NCBI GenBank assembly: GCA_022410635.1
Contig: JAJVDF010000169.1
Location: forward strand, 786,545-850,544
Source: Tretioscincus oriximinensis
Taxonomy: Eukaryota > Chordata > Lepidosauria > Squamata > Gymnophthalmidae
Direction: 5' to 3'
DNA length: 64,000 bases
The notes below the pieces were generated by a model that saw only the letters and a program-made list of their open reading frames with translations, was not told where the DNA came from and searched no databases. The position numbers were made by a program, and so were the translations under genes. Below, in pieces: positions 11,825 through 25,200 of this stretch; position 1 is the stretch's first letter; every line of letters begins with the position of its first letter.

Positions 11825-11867
11825 AACTATGTTAAATGCTGAATAGAGAGAAGTGGGAGAATATTCT

Positions 11868-12060
11868 CCAGGAGGCCACATGTCATCAGCTGATTGGCCT
11901 GGGAGCCCAAAGAGGTCTATATAAGGGTTAGCTGCCTGCTTTCCTGTTTGGATTCAGTTGACCACTGAAGTCTCTTTAATAAAATCACTTTAAGATCAGC
12001 ATCGCAGGGTTAGGCAACCAATCATTTCCATTTCTCAGGTGTTACAACAATTTGGTTCCA
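11868..12060 (+). mobile_element. candidate LTR end and primer-binding region of an endogenous retroelement
   Basis: Going rightward I see a TATA-like GTCTATATAAGGG (about 11914), a polyadenylation signal AATAAAA (about 11978), then CTCAGGTGTTACA followed by ACAATTTGGTTCCAG. The order TATA, AATAAA, ...CA, TTGG is that of the 3' part of an LTR followed by a tRNA primer-binding site. No gag or pol reading frame follows, and the upstream part falls in the gap, so this is a remnant at best. An unrelated promoter-like repeat is possible. Confidence 0.45.
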
Positions 12061-14339
12061 GAAAGGAAGTAAGGGACAGCTTTAATGTCTATAAAGGTGG
12101 CTCAAAACCAATCAGATGCACAGTAAGGAAGCTTATGTGAACATCAAGCCTCTTATCACTTGAATGTGGTTTATTAACTGTTAATCATTTGTAAAGTGTT
12201 TCTGCTTATGCCAACATTTATCATTATAATTGGGGGGAAAGGGGACTGTGAAAACTAAATTTCATTTAAATAAAGAATTTGATTATAAATTACAGAAATA
12301 GTATCACTTGCTATAACAATTTTCCCACTAATTTTGAGGGTTGATCTTGATTTTTGGCCTTGTTCTGAAAAACTGCAACTTTCGCACCTTATCACATCCT
12401 AATGCTTTTTAAAACGATGCTCCCATTTCCCTGCACTGAAATTAATTATCCATCAAAAGATAACAGAAAGTAATGTATATTAATTTTTCCTAGAACAACT
12501 AGTATCTGATGCTTAATTCTAACTAATAATACTTACAATGTTTCAGGCTATAGTTATTCAAAGAGCTGTGCTAGATTTGACCAGTACACTATATTTAAGC
12601 ACTAAAATTAAACATCCCTTATTTTTTTAAGGCAAATCTCCACTGATATCAGTCTGGATTGTCTTCAGCAATTTCAAATGGATTTTTTTCTGGAAGGTTC
12701 CAATGCAAATTAGACTGACTGGCATGGCAAAGCTAATAGAATATGCAAATGGTGTTATTTTATCTATGATTAATAAACAAGTCTATCAAGAAGAATGATA
12801 TGTTGATCTTTTTGTCCCTATGGAACTGCTAGTCCTTGACCTGAAATATTTGTTGGATAGAGGGAGGGAAATGAAATGTTGGTACCATGACTTCAACAAG
12901 TATGAATTTAAAAAATGGTAATACATATACTTGTTTTAAAAATACTATTTTGTGGAACATTGTTAAATCTGAAAAACATTTTGTCTTGAAAACTGCACGA
13001 TAACAATAATGTGTAGGAAGTTTTCTTTCTACTCCTCTGAGGTAGTAACTTTCTTTTTCAGGATTCTACATTTTATATTTTATCAATTCATACATGAGAG
13101 GCCACAATATAAATGATGTATAACATCATTACAATGTTATGATTAGAAGGGTATCTTTGACTATTTGTTCCATATTTTCATACTGAGATACATCTATTTC
13201 AAAACTAACTTATATTTTGGCATTAGACAAATAATTTTGTAAGGCAACTGCTGACTTTCCCAAAGTGCTTTTAGAAGTCAGCTTTTGTGACTATTATTGG
13301 AAATAAAACTACAGATTCTTTTAAGAGATCTGGGGAATGAGGCGTTGGAAAGTGCTAAAACAAAACACTAAAATTAAACTATAATTTTGAACAGATGGCA
13401 GCTCATACCTGCATACATTGCTAGAGTCCCCCCCTCCGCTGCTGCCATGTATGTTAAAATGGTCCATCTTTGGTGGGAAGGAGTTTTGGGATAAAAGTGC
13501 AAACAGAAATCATAAAAATACGAGAAAAAATCATTAAAAAATTGAAACTCGTATACAAAGTTCCAATTATGATCTGTAAACCAAAAATGCAAATCCATAC
13601 ACATAAAACGAATCTGCAGCGTTCAGCCCATCAATCAGAGACCAAAAGATGGGCAAAGGGCTGGACAGAACAAAAGAAAAAGGCAACCATAACTCACACA
13701 TGGACTGAAAGCTGCAAGCACCCAACCAAACCAGCAGAGCCCTGTAGAAGGTGCACCACTCATAGCTTGGCTTGACTTCTGTCCCCCTGGCTCCATTAGG
13801 CATAAGGCAAGTGACCACCTAAGTTGGGTAGATCTTCCCCACCTTCTCTTCTCTGCTAGCAGCCCTCTGCATCGCCCACTGGCAGCAGACCTAACTCTCC
13901 CCCGGTGAGAATATAAAGAAATTAATGCATAACATAGTATATGCAGCTCAACACCAAATCATATGTGACTGGAACTATGTAAATAACCTGTTAGTTAAAA
14001 GCTAGTCTAGACACTTAATTGATTGTCAATCAGTGCAATATTTGTTAAAACAATTTTTTGTTTCCAGTTTTCATCCCATCTGCTTAGGAAGAAGGGGGGT
14101 GTTGGGTGTGGGGACCCCTACCTGAGGCCCCTAGGATCAATGACCCTCCCAGCTAGAGATGCCACAATATCTCCCTGATGTCCAAGCCAGCTCCCACAAC
14201 TGCTTGGAACAACAGTAATATCCCTAGGCCTACATAAGGTCTGTGTGTTTACTTAAATGATTGGGGTTTATTCCCAGCCCCCACCAGTAGCATGTTTGTA
14301 TAATGTTGTCCAGGAAACAAAAGAAAGGTAGAGATATTT

Positions 14340-14800
14340 GAATTCAAACAAATAACCAGTTTATTGTTTAAATCAAAGAAATTGAAAGAAGATAATAATA
14401 AGGACTCAGCTTTTATAGAACAAGCCTGAATTCAAGCACAAAGCTCCAAGCAACAGTAACTTTAGTTTCAGAAACTTAAAATGACAGGCACCGTATTTTC
14501 TTATTTGTTTTAGCCCGAGTCAAGTATCAACCATGACTCTTCCAGGTCACCATACACTTCCATCCCTCCCTCTGAGGCAGATAAGAAGCAGACCCCTCTG
14601 TCAACTTGCTATACCACAGGTTTTACCTGACAGAAAGGCCAGTAGCCCTGGTCAGTTCCCCTTTTATATGCTGACCAGTCGGCTACTTGAAGCCCTATTG
14701 GTTGGCTCCTCCAGCCTTGCCCCCTCCCAAACAGGGAATCAGGAAGCCACGCCCCTGCCCAGGCCTGCTCGTCCCCCCTCCTTCTGGGATAGCACAGTAG
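14340..14800 (-). mobile_element. candidate solo LTR, reverse orientation
   Basis: On the minus strand there is a CCAAT box (AACCAATAGGGC, about 14690-14703), then a TATA-like CATATAAAAGGGG (about 14661-14673). Farther on, AATAAACTGG (about 14357-14366) could be a polyadenylation signal. The segment is richer in G+C than its surroundings on the promoter side. No terminal TG/CA pair or target duplication was established, so the limits and the class are uncertain. Confidence 0.4.
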
Positions 14801-15264
14801 GTATATAAAACAAATACAAACCTTAAACTGGCAAATGTCACACAGGGTTGTGGAGTAGTTACATCTCTGCGTATTCTTTTGAACATTGTTTGTTATTCAT
14901 GTGTTTTTGTTCTATAAGTGCATTCCTTTATATGTTTCTGTAAATGCACTGTTCATATGTTCAGTAAAACTTAAAAAAGAAACTATGGCAGGCCCCAAAT
15001 GGATCTCCAGAGTCTACAATGGCATGTTGGCAACCAAGCAGACAGGGCTCAGGGTGAATCTAGTCAAAGCTTCTGTAAAATTGAATTTTTTTCTTTTTAT
15101 CTTTTCCATTCATCTGTGTCAGTCCATAACTAGTAAGTTGATCAGTGAGATTAGCTGCATTTAAAATAAAGATATACAATTGTTTAAAAAATATTACCAT
15201 AGCCAAAAATGTAAATGCATCTCTTTGCTAGTTTGTGTGTAAATCTATTCATCCTTTCTTGCAG

Positions 15265-15373
15265 ATATTCTCTATGATGTCATCACAGTAGGAGCTCCTG
15301 CAGCACATTTTCAGGGATTTAAAAATGGTGGTCTTCAAAAACTATTGAACAAGTTTGAAACAGAAAGGCGGAA
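15265..15373 (+). CDS. INPP4B: INPP4B exon D
   Basis: The first two bases complete the aspartate codon left by exon C. The exon then encodes [20 protein letters not shown] and [13 protein letters not shown] before ending two bases into an asparagine codon at GTAAGT. This is one of the most conserved stretches of the INPP4 family (about human residues 358-393, from memory). In this exon the lizard or snake sequence is almost identical to the human one. Skipping the 109-nt exon would shift the frame. No catalytic residue is assigned here, and the block belongs to the central region preceding the phosphatase domain. Confidence 0.97.
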
Positions 15374-17304
15374 GTAAGTAATTCTGGTCTTCGTCACATA
15401 TCTGCTTTTCACCCTTTTTCCATCCTGAAAGTAGTTGTGTTTAAAAGTTTTAAAATAATTGTGTGATCTGGATCTCTGAAATCCTTCTATTTCCCTTATT
15501 GGTGTAAAATATTTCTGCTTGCCTGCATAGAAAATATGTTTTGCAATGCAAAAACTAAGGCTGAAAAGTGTTATTTGCATTGTATGTTCAGAATGATTAA
15601 CTATATATATCTGTATCAGAACATTTTTTTTAAAAAAAAGAGAAAGGTATCCTTGAGTCAACACTTAATGACTACATACACCTTCTTGCCGATAATATGT
15701 TTCTTCCAGGAGCATATACGAATTTGAGCATGCACGCAAGGCTAATGGTCTTTTAGAGGATTATTCAGTCTTTTTACAGTTGGGGTTGAGAAAGAATAAT
15801 GGTTACTGAAGTTCAGAAACATCCGTAGATCTGCTGCTGAGAATCCCTGTGTGATCTAGACAAATTGGAGTGCTGAGCTTTAAAATAGAATATTCGTCCT
15901 GTTACAGTAGAGAGGGACTGAATGGAATGGGAGTGCCTGACAGGTATGAGGAGGAGTGCTTGTGATCTGGAGAATAAGAAGGTATTGATGGATAGGCTTG
16001 GGTGTGGCTATATAGAAAGTTGACTGTGAATGATGTAGAAATTGAGGATTTGTGTATAAGGTCTGAGGGATCAACGTATTCCTGATGTGTGTGAACAGAA
16101 TCTTGGTTGAAAGCTTGAGACTGAACAGCCCTAGCTGCCATATTTCTATAAGCCTTGTTATTTTGGTGCCACTTGATGAGGATACATTATTTCAATGTGA
16201 GTTTGAAATGTGTTGGGAAACCTATTGGGACAATTGTAAAATAATTTTACAATTAAAAGTGTTGTTAAGTTGATAAAACAAAATTCTGTCTTTTATTTAG
16301 GAATTGTATTCCCAAGTGTAAAGAGCTGTTAGACAGTGGGAAAACCTGAGAGCACTGAACATTAAACTCCCACCAAAAGAAAACATGATGTATAAATACT
16401 TTGTTTTATTATTCTTGGCAAGTAAGGAGTGAGAATAAGCCAAAGGATCTGTGAGAATAAGCCAAAGGATCTATAAGAACCATTTCCTTCCTTAACCCCC
16501 GATGAGGAGTAGGGGTGTCTTTGGGTACATAGGCACACATTTATAAATAACAGTTTGATTGCAGTGATAAAAGAACAAAAGAGTGGCAGTCATACCCCCT
16601 CTTCTTCTACTACTCCCTTACTCTCATTATGAAATGTTGCTCTAATTACTTGTTCCATCCTGGTGTCAAAATACAACTTTATGGTGTTGGGAATTACAAT
16701 GATATTTTAAATCAGCAACAGAGCTAAATATACGAAACTTGGATCTGTAACTGTTGGAGTTATTTGTGCTTTGCTACAGAGAAACATTCTATGATTGGGT
16801 GAAAGCATTTCAGTATATAGATAGAGAAGCAGATTGGCATGACCAAAGCACCATGAGCAGAGTTCTGTCTTTTTAAGATTACAAGTAAGATGCCTTTTAA
16901 AAGGTCTGTGCGGTAAATAGAATTCAAATTCTAGAGCACAAATCTTTCTTGCTGTTGTTAAATACAATCAATGTGATTATGCACAATATAATCCTTTGCA
17001 CTTTAATTAGAAATTATAATTAAATTCTAATTTATATGGTAATAGTGATGATAATTAATAAAAATATATAGCCAGAGACTTTTATCTTTTGTCAGCGATT
17101 GTTTTGTGGCCTGACATTATGACTTTTACTATAACAGTAATTTCACTGGCTTATGCTGGTAAAAAGAGGAAGGCACTGGAGTTACTTGCAAACATAAGAA
17201 TCTGAATACCCTTTTTATCCACCATACTTTTATCTGGAGATACAAACCACCTCTATTTTATTGGGATCTGGAAAAACCCAAGGGCCAAACAATCCTTCCC
17301 AGCC

Positions 17305-17772
17305 TCTCTATATATATTTCATGGAATCTCAATAGTCCCTGAAAGCTCTGTGATTGGATAATATTTGGATGAATCGCAGGACCTGGGAAGATGACATCAA
17401 TGTTCTAAAGCCAGGTCCAGTGCAAGTTGCTATGAAACCTGGTCCAGTATAGAAGCAGGGACAGGGAAGGAATAATACAGGAAGAGGGAAGTAGGAATAT
17501 GAAGGTGAGAGAAGAGTAAGCTAGATAACCCTCAGTCCCACTGGTGATAAGCCAGTGGAACAGTTTGCCACAGGAGGTGGTGAGTTCTCCTTCCCTGGAA
17601 GTCTTCAAACAGAGACTGGACAGTCATCTGTCTTGGATGGTTTAATGAATCCTGCATCAAGCATGGTGTTGGACCCGATGGCCCTGGAGGTCCCTTCCAA
17701 CTCTGTGAGTCTATGATTCTATGAATTGCATTAAACTCAGGCAATGGACTTATTCCACTAGTTGTTGTTTTA
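17305..17772 (+). repeat. dispersed repeat copy 1, interrupted by CR1
   Basis: The text CTATATATATTTC, CCCTGAAAGCTCTGTGATTGG, AACAGTTT..., GGACTTATTCCACTAGTT is shared in order with 25592-25880, differing only by substitutions and small indels. Copy 1 is split by a CR1 3' end (17535-17727) that copy 2 lacks. The family is not one I can name. The size and TATA-like start would allow an old LTR, but this is inference. Confidence 0.75.
17535..17727 (+). mobile_element. CR1 LINE 3' end, nested insertion
   Basis: The + strand encodes the last residues of the CR1 ORF2 protein (QWNSLPQEVVSSPSLEVFKQ, then RLDSHLSWMV and a stop). The typical CR1 3' untranslated end follows, closing with GTCTATGATTCTATGA. 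No stop interrupts the coding remnant, so this copy is younger than most LINE pieces in the window. It sits inside the dispersed repeat at 17305-17772. Confidence 0.9.
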
Positions 17773-20103
17773 AGAGGAAGAATATCAACAATGCATACAT
17801 CTTACTTGATAATATTCTGATTGTTACGTGCATAAGCATTACATTTCGTAAAAGTATATAATTCCAAGGTTTGTACTCTTGAATCTGCTAAATGCAAGAC
17901 TCTGCCTTCGGTAACTTTGGGCCCATTCTGACAACCAAAAGAAAGAAAGGTGTCTGGGCTTGTGCTCTGATTCCCACATAAACTGATTCTACTTGGATTC
18001 CTTTTTCCTCATAATTTCTTTCCGCAGCCCTCAATCAAAGGGTACTGGCACATTTTCCTCTTTACCCACTCTCCACGGTTTCTCCCCACTCTGGTTGGGT
18101 GCAGCAGTCCTATTCCTCTCATTCTGGTTTCCACCCCTCAAAAGTCCATTGCAAAAAGGTTTAGAGTTCTGCAGGGTTTTAGATCTGAAATAATCCAATT
18201 ATGTTTTAGACCCTTTTCAGTCCAGTTCTCTGAGAAAAATCAGAAAAACTGGAATGGCATTTTACATGTCAGTCCATCACAATGGGAAACTTTTCTAGTC
18301 AATTTAAATACCATGTCAGAACACTGCTTTTTCTCTGCCCCATTTTCCTTTTATCTTCCACTGATGAATTAAAGTGAATCCAGACAACCCTTATTTATTC
18401 TGCTATCTGTCCATGTTGTGACAATTGACTGTCTATGCAACCCAAATTCATCTAACCCCTGGCCATCACCTCCAGTGTCCCAGTGGATGGGGAGATGGAG
18501 ATGGGTGCCTGCCACCTCATGTGCCAGCATGAGCCACCATGGGCATATGTGAGCCGCCAGGGGGCTAATGCACCAGGTGGCTGCCATGCGATGGAGGACA
18601 TAATATATGCCCACATTTTTGCAGGCTTACACTAGTAGCTATAAAATAAAGCAATCCATGCAGTACTTTATTCCAGAATATCCTCATATCATACAGTGCC
18701 GTCTGTATACTGCCATAGTATAAAGAGACATCTTCAAGGATCAATGCTTTGTTGTGGTCAAATTTACACTGTTTTCAACTTTATTTTCTTTTTAAAGACT
18801 AAACAGCACAGTAAAAAATAATCACATAGAAAAATACTTTCTTATATAATAAAAAAATAGTACAATGGAAACGTAGAGTATGTTGGTATGTATTTTTAAA
18901 AAACACCTCTGGGTTTGTAGATGGAATTATACACACACTAGTCTGATCATCCCCATCTCTTGATCATTCTAGGTTAGAAAAGATAGATCACAAAGCTACT
19001 TGCTTTTGTATTGTTTCTCTCTTTTTCCTTGGGACATCAGTTCTATAATCAAGAAGATACCATTACCATGGCTTCCTTTGCTGAAAGGGATAACAATTGC
19101 TTTTTTCACACCAGTGACAATTGCATTTGTCATAATATACACGCATATTTATCAATCAAAAGATGTTTTGAGAACATTTAGCATTTTCTTGAGCCAAGTT
19201 TTAGAATTTAAATGTCTTGTTTTATGTTGGGAACGTGTCTCTGGGGCCTAGACTGTAGGAAGATTTGACATCTTGAGATGCCAGCCAGAATATAGCATAA
19301 ATAAACACTGGCAGCTGCTCCCTGTACACTAATAGAAATGAAACAGCGAAAAGAAACAGAAGAGGTGATGATCTAAGAGCTTTCTCAAAGTTATTCGATT
19401 TTGTTAGCAAAGTAGTTCTTTAAGTCCAAAATATTTTACTCTTTAGATACATATGCATCACTATTACACAGTGATATGGCGCAAAGCTGATGTTGGCTAC
19501 ATCCAGACTAATCCTTTCAGTTGTATTTCCATTTTCTATTTTAATGTTCACTGCCCTGAGTCTTTTAAAGGATATTTATATAATAAATAAAATAAAGGGC
19601 TTGCTCTTATTTTTTGTCATCCTATATGCACAATTATTTGGGTACTTTTTTACATTTGAAATCTTATGAAACTGTCCTTTGCAGAATATGATCTTACCTC
19701 CATGTTGTCTAGATTTTTTTTTAAAAAATCCCATTGTTCATTGCATGGCCCAACATCTGAATGGATGATCCATAGTTCCACCAATAGAAACCAATTTCTG
19801 CAATGACTATTATTGGTGAAATTATTGCAAGGATTTCTCCACAGCCATCCTAGCAATCCAGACCAGGCTGTTGCTTCACCTTAGTACTACTACAAAGAAA
19901 GCAGCATTTTCAGAGCTCTTTAAAGAGCTGTAAGGAAAAAGTGTTATAACTGACAGTAGAACATTGCTATAATGCTATGGCACATGTAGCAAATAAGATA
20001 TTACGATGCTACCAAGCCTTCCAAAAATGTTACCTGAATGCAGGCTAAGTTAGATACATTTGTGGAAAAAGATACAACACTTTTGGATGTAGCAATGAGA
20101 CCA

Positions 20104-20220
20104 CGACTGATTGATTGATTGATTGATTTATCCCGCCCTAAACCCAAAGGTCTCAGGTGACCAACAATAAAAACCGTAATACAATTAAAAACAGTATAAA
20201 ACAGTATCTAAAATTTGTTC
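20104..20220 (+). mobile_element. (TTTA)n-type LINE 3' end
   Basis: After (TGAT)n the sequence reads TTTATCCCGCCCTAAACCCA then AAGGTCTCAGGTGACC, the common end of a squamate LINE family read in reverse. The fuller copy at 62560-62930 shows the attached coding remnant on the minus strand. Confidence 0.7.
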
Positions 20221-20828
20221 CCCACACAAATTCCATATGCTACTACTTGTGACTCCTTGGATGTTTTCATCTGTGATGCCTTTATACCATTTTGCACATC
20301 CACTGGAATAATTTCATCACCAACACTTCAGTCCTTTAATTGGTTGAAGTCACTAGTATTGTGGCCACGTTATTGAAGAAGCAGCCGTGCTGGGCAAAGC
20401 GCATTTCTAGGATGAAGGATCATTCATAGGCACCCATGATAGCACTGTATGGTGAGCTCGCCACTGGCCATCATGAGAGAGGATCACTGAAAAAAAGATA
20501 CAAGGACTTCCTCAAGAAATCCTTTGATTCCTGCCATAGCAACCATTCTCAATAGCCTGCCCTAGCTGCCAATTATGGGGGGTGGAGACATACGATCTAC
20601 AGGCTGCCTCCTCATTTGAGAATGCATGCAGGGCTCACTTTGAAAGGAAAAAATAACAGCATAAGAACCACGATATAGCCACTGCATTATATCCATATAT
20701 GCATAGCCTGTGGTCAATGCAGCCAGATCTGTTTATCTTGACAATTTAGCCTGACAATTTAGAAAATGAGACTTTCAGTCACTGCCCGCTTCCTCCCATC
20801 TAGTAAGTCTAGGGTACATTATGATAGG

Positions 20829-20905
20829 AGAAGAAGAAGGAGAAGAAGAAGAAGAAGAATCTGGTTTTTATAATTATACTCTACCCTATTTTTCGCCTGA
20901 AGGCT
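20829..20905 (-). repeat. (GAA)n microsatellite with SINE tail
   Basis: About 35 bases of GAA/GGA triplets lead into CTGGTTTTTATAATTATACT and CTACCCTATTTTTCGCC, the degraded tail of a (GAA)-type SINE on the minus strand. The repeat probably grew from the SINE's own tail. Confidence 0.75.
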
Positions 20906-20917
20906 GACATCTATTCT

Positions 20918-21045
20918 ATCTTATTTATTTATTTGCATTTCTATACACACACACATACACCATATAGCCTAAGGTCTCAGGGCAGTTTACAGTAAAAAGT
21001 TAACCAATTAAAACCAAATTAACATATTAAAACAACAGTATCACC
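20918..21045 (+). mobile_element. (TTTA)n-type LINE 3' end
   Basis: The sequence TTATTTATTTATTTGCATTT, a short (CA)n, then TAAGGTCTCAGGGCAGTTTA and CAGTAAAAAG matches the left part of the copy at 62560-62930 in the same orientation. It is a truncated interspersed copy. Confidence 0.75.
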
Positions 21046-22057
21046 TCTCAACTAGTGGTTCAACCAGTTAAGTGTAGTTAACATGAAACACACTAAACTG
21101 GGAGTTCAATTCCCCATAAAAGCACAACTCAGACGTACATTAAGGGTGTCTGATAAGCTGCAACTATGGCGAAATCAGTCACACCCTACATGCAAATGGC
21201 ACTGTACAATTTCATCTATGTATGAAATACATAGAGATATACATATCTCTTTATATATGAGATGAACCTTTAATTATAAATAAATAAATAAAAACCCTGC
21301 TGGGTTATGAAATCTAATTAATCTCAGTTTGAGTTTTATTAGCAATAGCTTCAAAATTATGTGCAAACATCTCAGAGTTAATTGGTCTTAATTTTCTGTA
21401 GTTTTAACATACCAGATGATTTATTGCCTTCTAAATAGAAAGGTCACTGATTCACTAAAGTGGATGCCAATATAAATTTTAACTTTGTGAACTTCTATTT
21501 TAAAGCTGCATTGGCCCTCCAAAGTGACAGCAGGTTGCTGCACTGGGAGCATTTGGTCCCAGAGGCATGAGCATAAAGGAAAGAACACTAACCTTTGCAG
21601 CCACTATGTGGAAAATGTTTCATCAAAGCTCTGAATCTTTTTTTTTTTTTAGGCAACAGTGAGATCAATTTTAGTTATGTACTGATAAATGCCCCTCCAT
21701 TCTAAATACTGCTATTAAGCTTGAATATATGTTCTGTGTTTAACTGGTGCAACATTTCCATGGTAGAAGCACTCATAGTCAAAGATGAACAAAATATGAA
21801 AGGTTGTATCCGTGTGACACCTGTTTATACTGGTATTTACTGATATTCTGGTGTATTGGTTTACCAGTTTTAATTTACCTTGTTCATACATTTACAATAT
21901 ATTCCAAGTTCTGCTGTTCTGTCAGCTCCTGAAAAGCAAATTTTTCTGTGCGCATGACTCCCTCTCCCCATCAGCCATTTTGTATGTTGGTTTTCGAGGG
22001 AAGATCCAGTTGTCCCTCCTCACAAATATTATTGGATAATTTCACGCCACTATCAAA

Positions 22058-22259
22058 TAGGCTGACCAGATGGCCCCGTTTTGAGGGGTTGAAAACCCAT
22101 TTTTGGAGTGCCTCCCAGTTTTTTCTGAGGAAAAAAAAACAAAAAAAATCAAAAAAAATATCTTTTTTTGAAAACATTTTCCTCAGAAAAAACTGGGAAG
22201 CACCCCAAAACTGGGTTTCCAACACCCCCCCCAAAAAAGGGGGTCCTCTGGTCAGCCTA
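22058..22259. mobile_element. hAT-like MITE (TAGGCTGACCAG family, copy 2) with perfect TSD
   Basis: Inverted termini TAGGCTGACCAGATGGCCCC and the matching right end (...CTGGTCAGCCTA) bound a 202-bp palindrome-rich element. The octamer CTATCAAA occurs directly on both sides (22050-22057 and 22260-22267), and it fits the nTnnnnAn preference of hAT transposases. The arms share CTCCCAGTTTTTTCTGAGGAA and its near-exact complement around an A/T-rich centre. It is non-autonomous and looks fairly young. Confidence 0.9.
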
Positions 22260-25200
22260 CTATCAAATGCATTCACCTTTCACCCTCACAGTTTCTTGCC
22301 AAAACTATCACACATCTCAGTCTTTCCACAGTAACCCAATAAATCTTCAGCCAGTAAATCTTCTCTAAAACCTGAAGTCTCTTGGTTTCTATAGCAACTA
22401 TGATTTCTAATCTATTGAAAGACAAATAACAAAAGCACTAATTAAAACTACCAACAGAACTACTGTACTATCTGTTAATTAAATGATACACTACATTTTT
22501 TAATATATATATATAGATAGATATACACTAATGCACCTCAATCTGCACAGAATTATTTAGCTTTTGTATAAATAGCATTTATCCTACTTTTCATTTGGAA
22601 ATTCCAAAATAGTTCACAACATTTGATAAAACGCTAACTGTCACCTCAAAATAATGTGATTGAACGGGGAAGAAAAATCCCCCCCCCCCCAAGGCAGAGG
22701 CTGCATACGCTATAAATTCAGACCACCAGGAGGGAAGGAAAAGCACCCCATGAGTGCTGGAGGGGAGGGGAGGAAGCTACGCTAAGGCAAGCAACCGAGT
22801 AGACAGCAACAATTCAACCAGTGCTGAGAACAGTAGAGGTGGCTGGTCAAGGCAGTGCAGAGGCAAGGCATTGACGGATAAGATACAGCAGCACTGGCAA
22901 GGAGGAAATGCTNGTTAGAAGACCATTCCATTCATGGGCTCAGGAGTGACCATCCTCTACTAGTTTTAAATATAACCATCCAACCTCTCCTCCTATCTTG
23001 GTCTTGTCCTGGCAAAATTAGATTAAAAGGAAACTATGAATCTAATGTGAGGGTCAATAAAATGTTTTAACAAGTAGCCAGACCAATTGCAATGTCAACT
23101 CTGGACAGCAGTTTGTAATCCTCTGTTACAGACCTGCACCCACTTCCACTCAAACCTCCTATAAGATCTAGCTATCCATATTCTACTCCCTACTGCAGCC
23201 CTCTTAACAGCTGAGCAAACCCCTGGGCTTTCTCATGAGGCAAATGTGAATTGACAGGCTATGCAGAAGAGAACAAACTATTCTCTCTTCCCTACTCTGC
23301 CATTCTTTACCTGAATGGGAACTGCTAACAGTGACTCCTCCATACTCTTCTCACATGACGGTTCCTTTTGTATATTCTGCAATAGACATTGGAAAAGAAA
23401 GCAAGGAGAGGATTAATCCATAATAAATGTGTGTGGTGTGTTCTTTCATATTCTGAAACAGATGTTCTTTTCAACATGAAGCTTATTTCATCCCCAAGTT
23501 GTGTAGCACTCGTAATTGTATCAGATTTTATCCTGTACCAGATGGTAACAGTTTTAACTCATTTACTAGGAGTGCACATTTAATAGCACTAACAGAATTG
23601 TATTGGTGTCATTAAATACCAGACATTTAATTTACTTCACTTCTTAATATAAAGTGTTTAGAAAATCCTCAACTTAAAGATTATTCAATACAGCAGTATA
23701 GGACTTATTGAAATTATATTACAAATTATATAGTCCTATATTCTAGGTGTTTAATGTAAGCTAACTCAGAACTAAGTTAAATTAAAAATAGTATGGTTGG
23801 GAAAGCAATATGGTTTTAAATAATCATATGTATATATCAGATGACTAGCGCTGTGCAGTATCCCAAAATCAAAGGGCCCCATATCTTAACTCTGAAAATA
23901 TAACAGTAGAATCCTTGTGTATTTTATTTAGATAGCTATAATTATGTTTAATTATATATTGAATTTATGAAGGGGTTTGAAGCAATATGTGTAAGATGAT
24001 TTCCAGTAACTAGGGCATTATTCTTTCTTGTCTCCTTGTTTCTTAATATGCATTGAATGCCGTATGATTGATTGCTTCACTGAAAACCATATGTCAATTT
24101 CACAGAAAGACTCATTTTAAATTTATTCAGTGTTTTTGTTTAAAAACATCTAAAGTGAATATGACTCGTGAATGCAAGAGTTATATTAGAGATGCTAAAG
24201 AATTGTCCCCGCTGACTATTAAAGCATACTTCCACTGTTTCATTCTTTCTCTCTCACTCACATATGCATACACAACTGTGTGTATAGAAATTTGAAAGGA
24301 TAACCTGTGTTATGAAAATCAGTTATTCTAATCAAAGAAATATAAACATAGGCCCTTTCTGCACTGGGCATATTTTAGTCCACATACTGGTGCTGACTGT
24401 AGCAAGTCCTGCCTTGTTCTCTTCTTATAATCTCTGGAAATGGCTCAAGAGAAAAGTGTCCCTTGGGAAATATCCCAAGTTGCCATATGCAGAATGGTTC
24501 ACTGTTGTTTAGTATTTCAGTTGTGTGCATTATTTCATGGACCGCAGCATACCAGGTTGCTCTGTCTTCTGCTACTTCTTGGAGTCTGGTGAAGCTCATG
24601 TTGTTGCTTCTGTTACACTATCTAATGGCAAAAATACCCTTGTTAGCAGGGGTCTAACAAAGGGTCGCAGCATGGAGAAGGATCCCCCCAAATCAGCTAC
24701 TATGGTCAAATCTTCAGCAGCAGTCTGGCCAGAACAAACATCCGGAAGCAGCTCCCAGACCTGCACCTAGCATGGTGCAATTCCAAAATCTTTATTTTGG
24801 CCTTGAATGCACCAGGAGCAGCAAAATACTCCCCCCTTCCAGCACATTGCATCCAAGCTGAAGTAATGACCAGGAAAGGGACAGAATTTTTCTGCTCTTG
24901 GTTTTTTCAAGGCCATAATTAATGCAGGGGGGTAGGAGTTTCATTGCCCCTCTAAGTCTTGTGCCCATGATCAAAACCCTTGACTGTGCCACAATCATGC
25001 AAAGGAACACTTTACATAACCATCATGGGCTTCAGCAACAAAACACACAGTTTTAAATATCTTTTGTCTATTGCTGCTGAAGTCTATATCTGTTAAATTA
25101 ATGTAAAGTATATCTTTGAATGACTAGTTTACTGGCTAATAATAATTTTGCCCAGACATTGTATTTTTTGTGCTTGCAAAGTCGCAAATTGAGCAGTCCT

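Larger units (their letters stand above)
9125..15264 (+). other. INPP4B intron C-D
   Basis: This is a 6.1-kb intron with a hAT-like element at 9519-9896 and an inverted partial copy of its inner sequence at 10614-10656. It also has GC-richer DNA of unknown origin at about 10700-11600, the sequencing gap at 11601-11824, an LTR-like segment at 11868-12060 and another, reversed, at about 14340-14800. Between 12060 and 14070 the sequence is AT-rich and I see nothing recognisable in it. Confidence 0.8.

Noticed and set aside
11272..11881. Long open frames across the gap
   Set aside because: They run through undetermined bases, and the readable part is low-complexity, proline-rich text from a pyrimidine-rich stretch.
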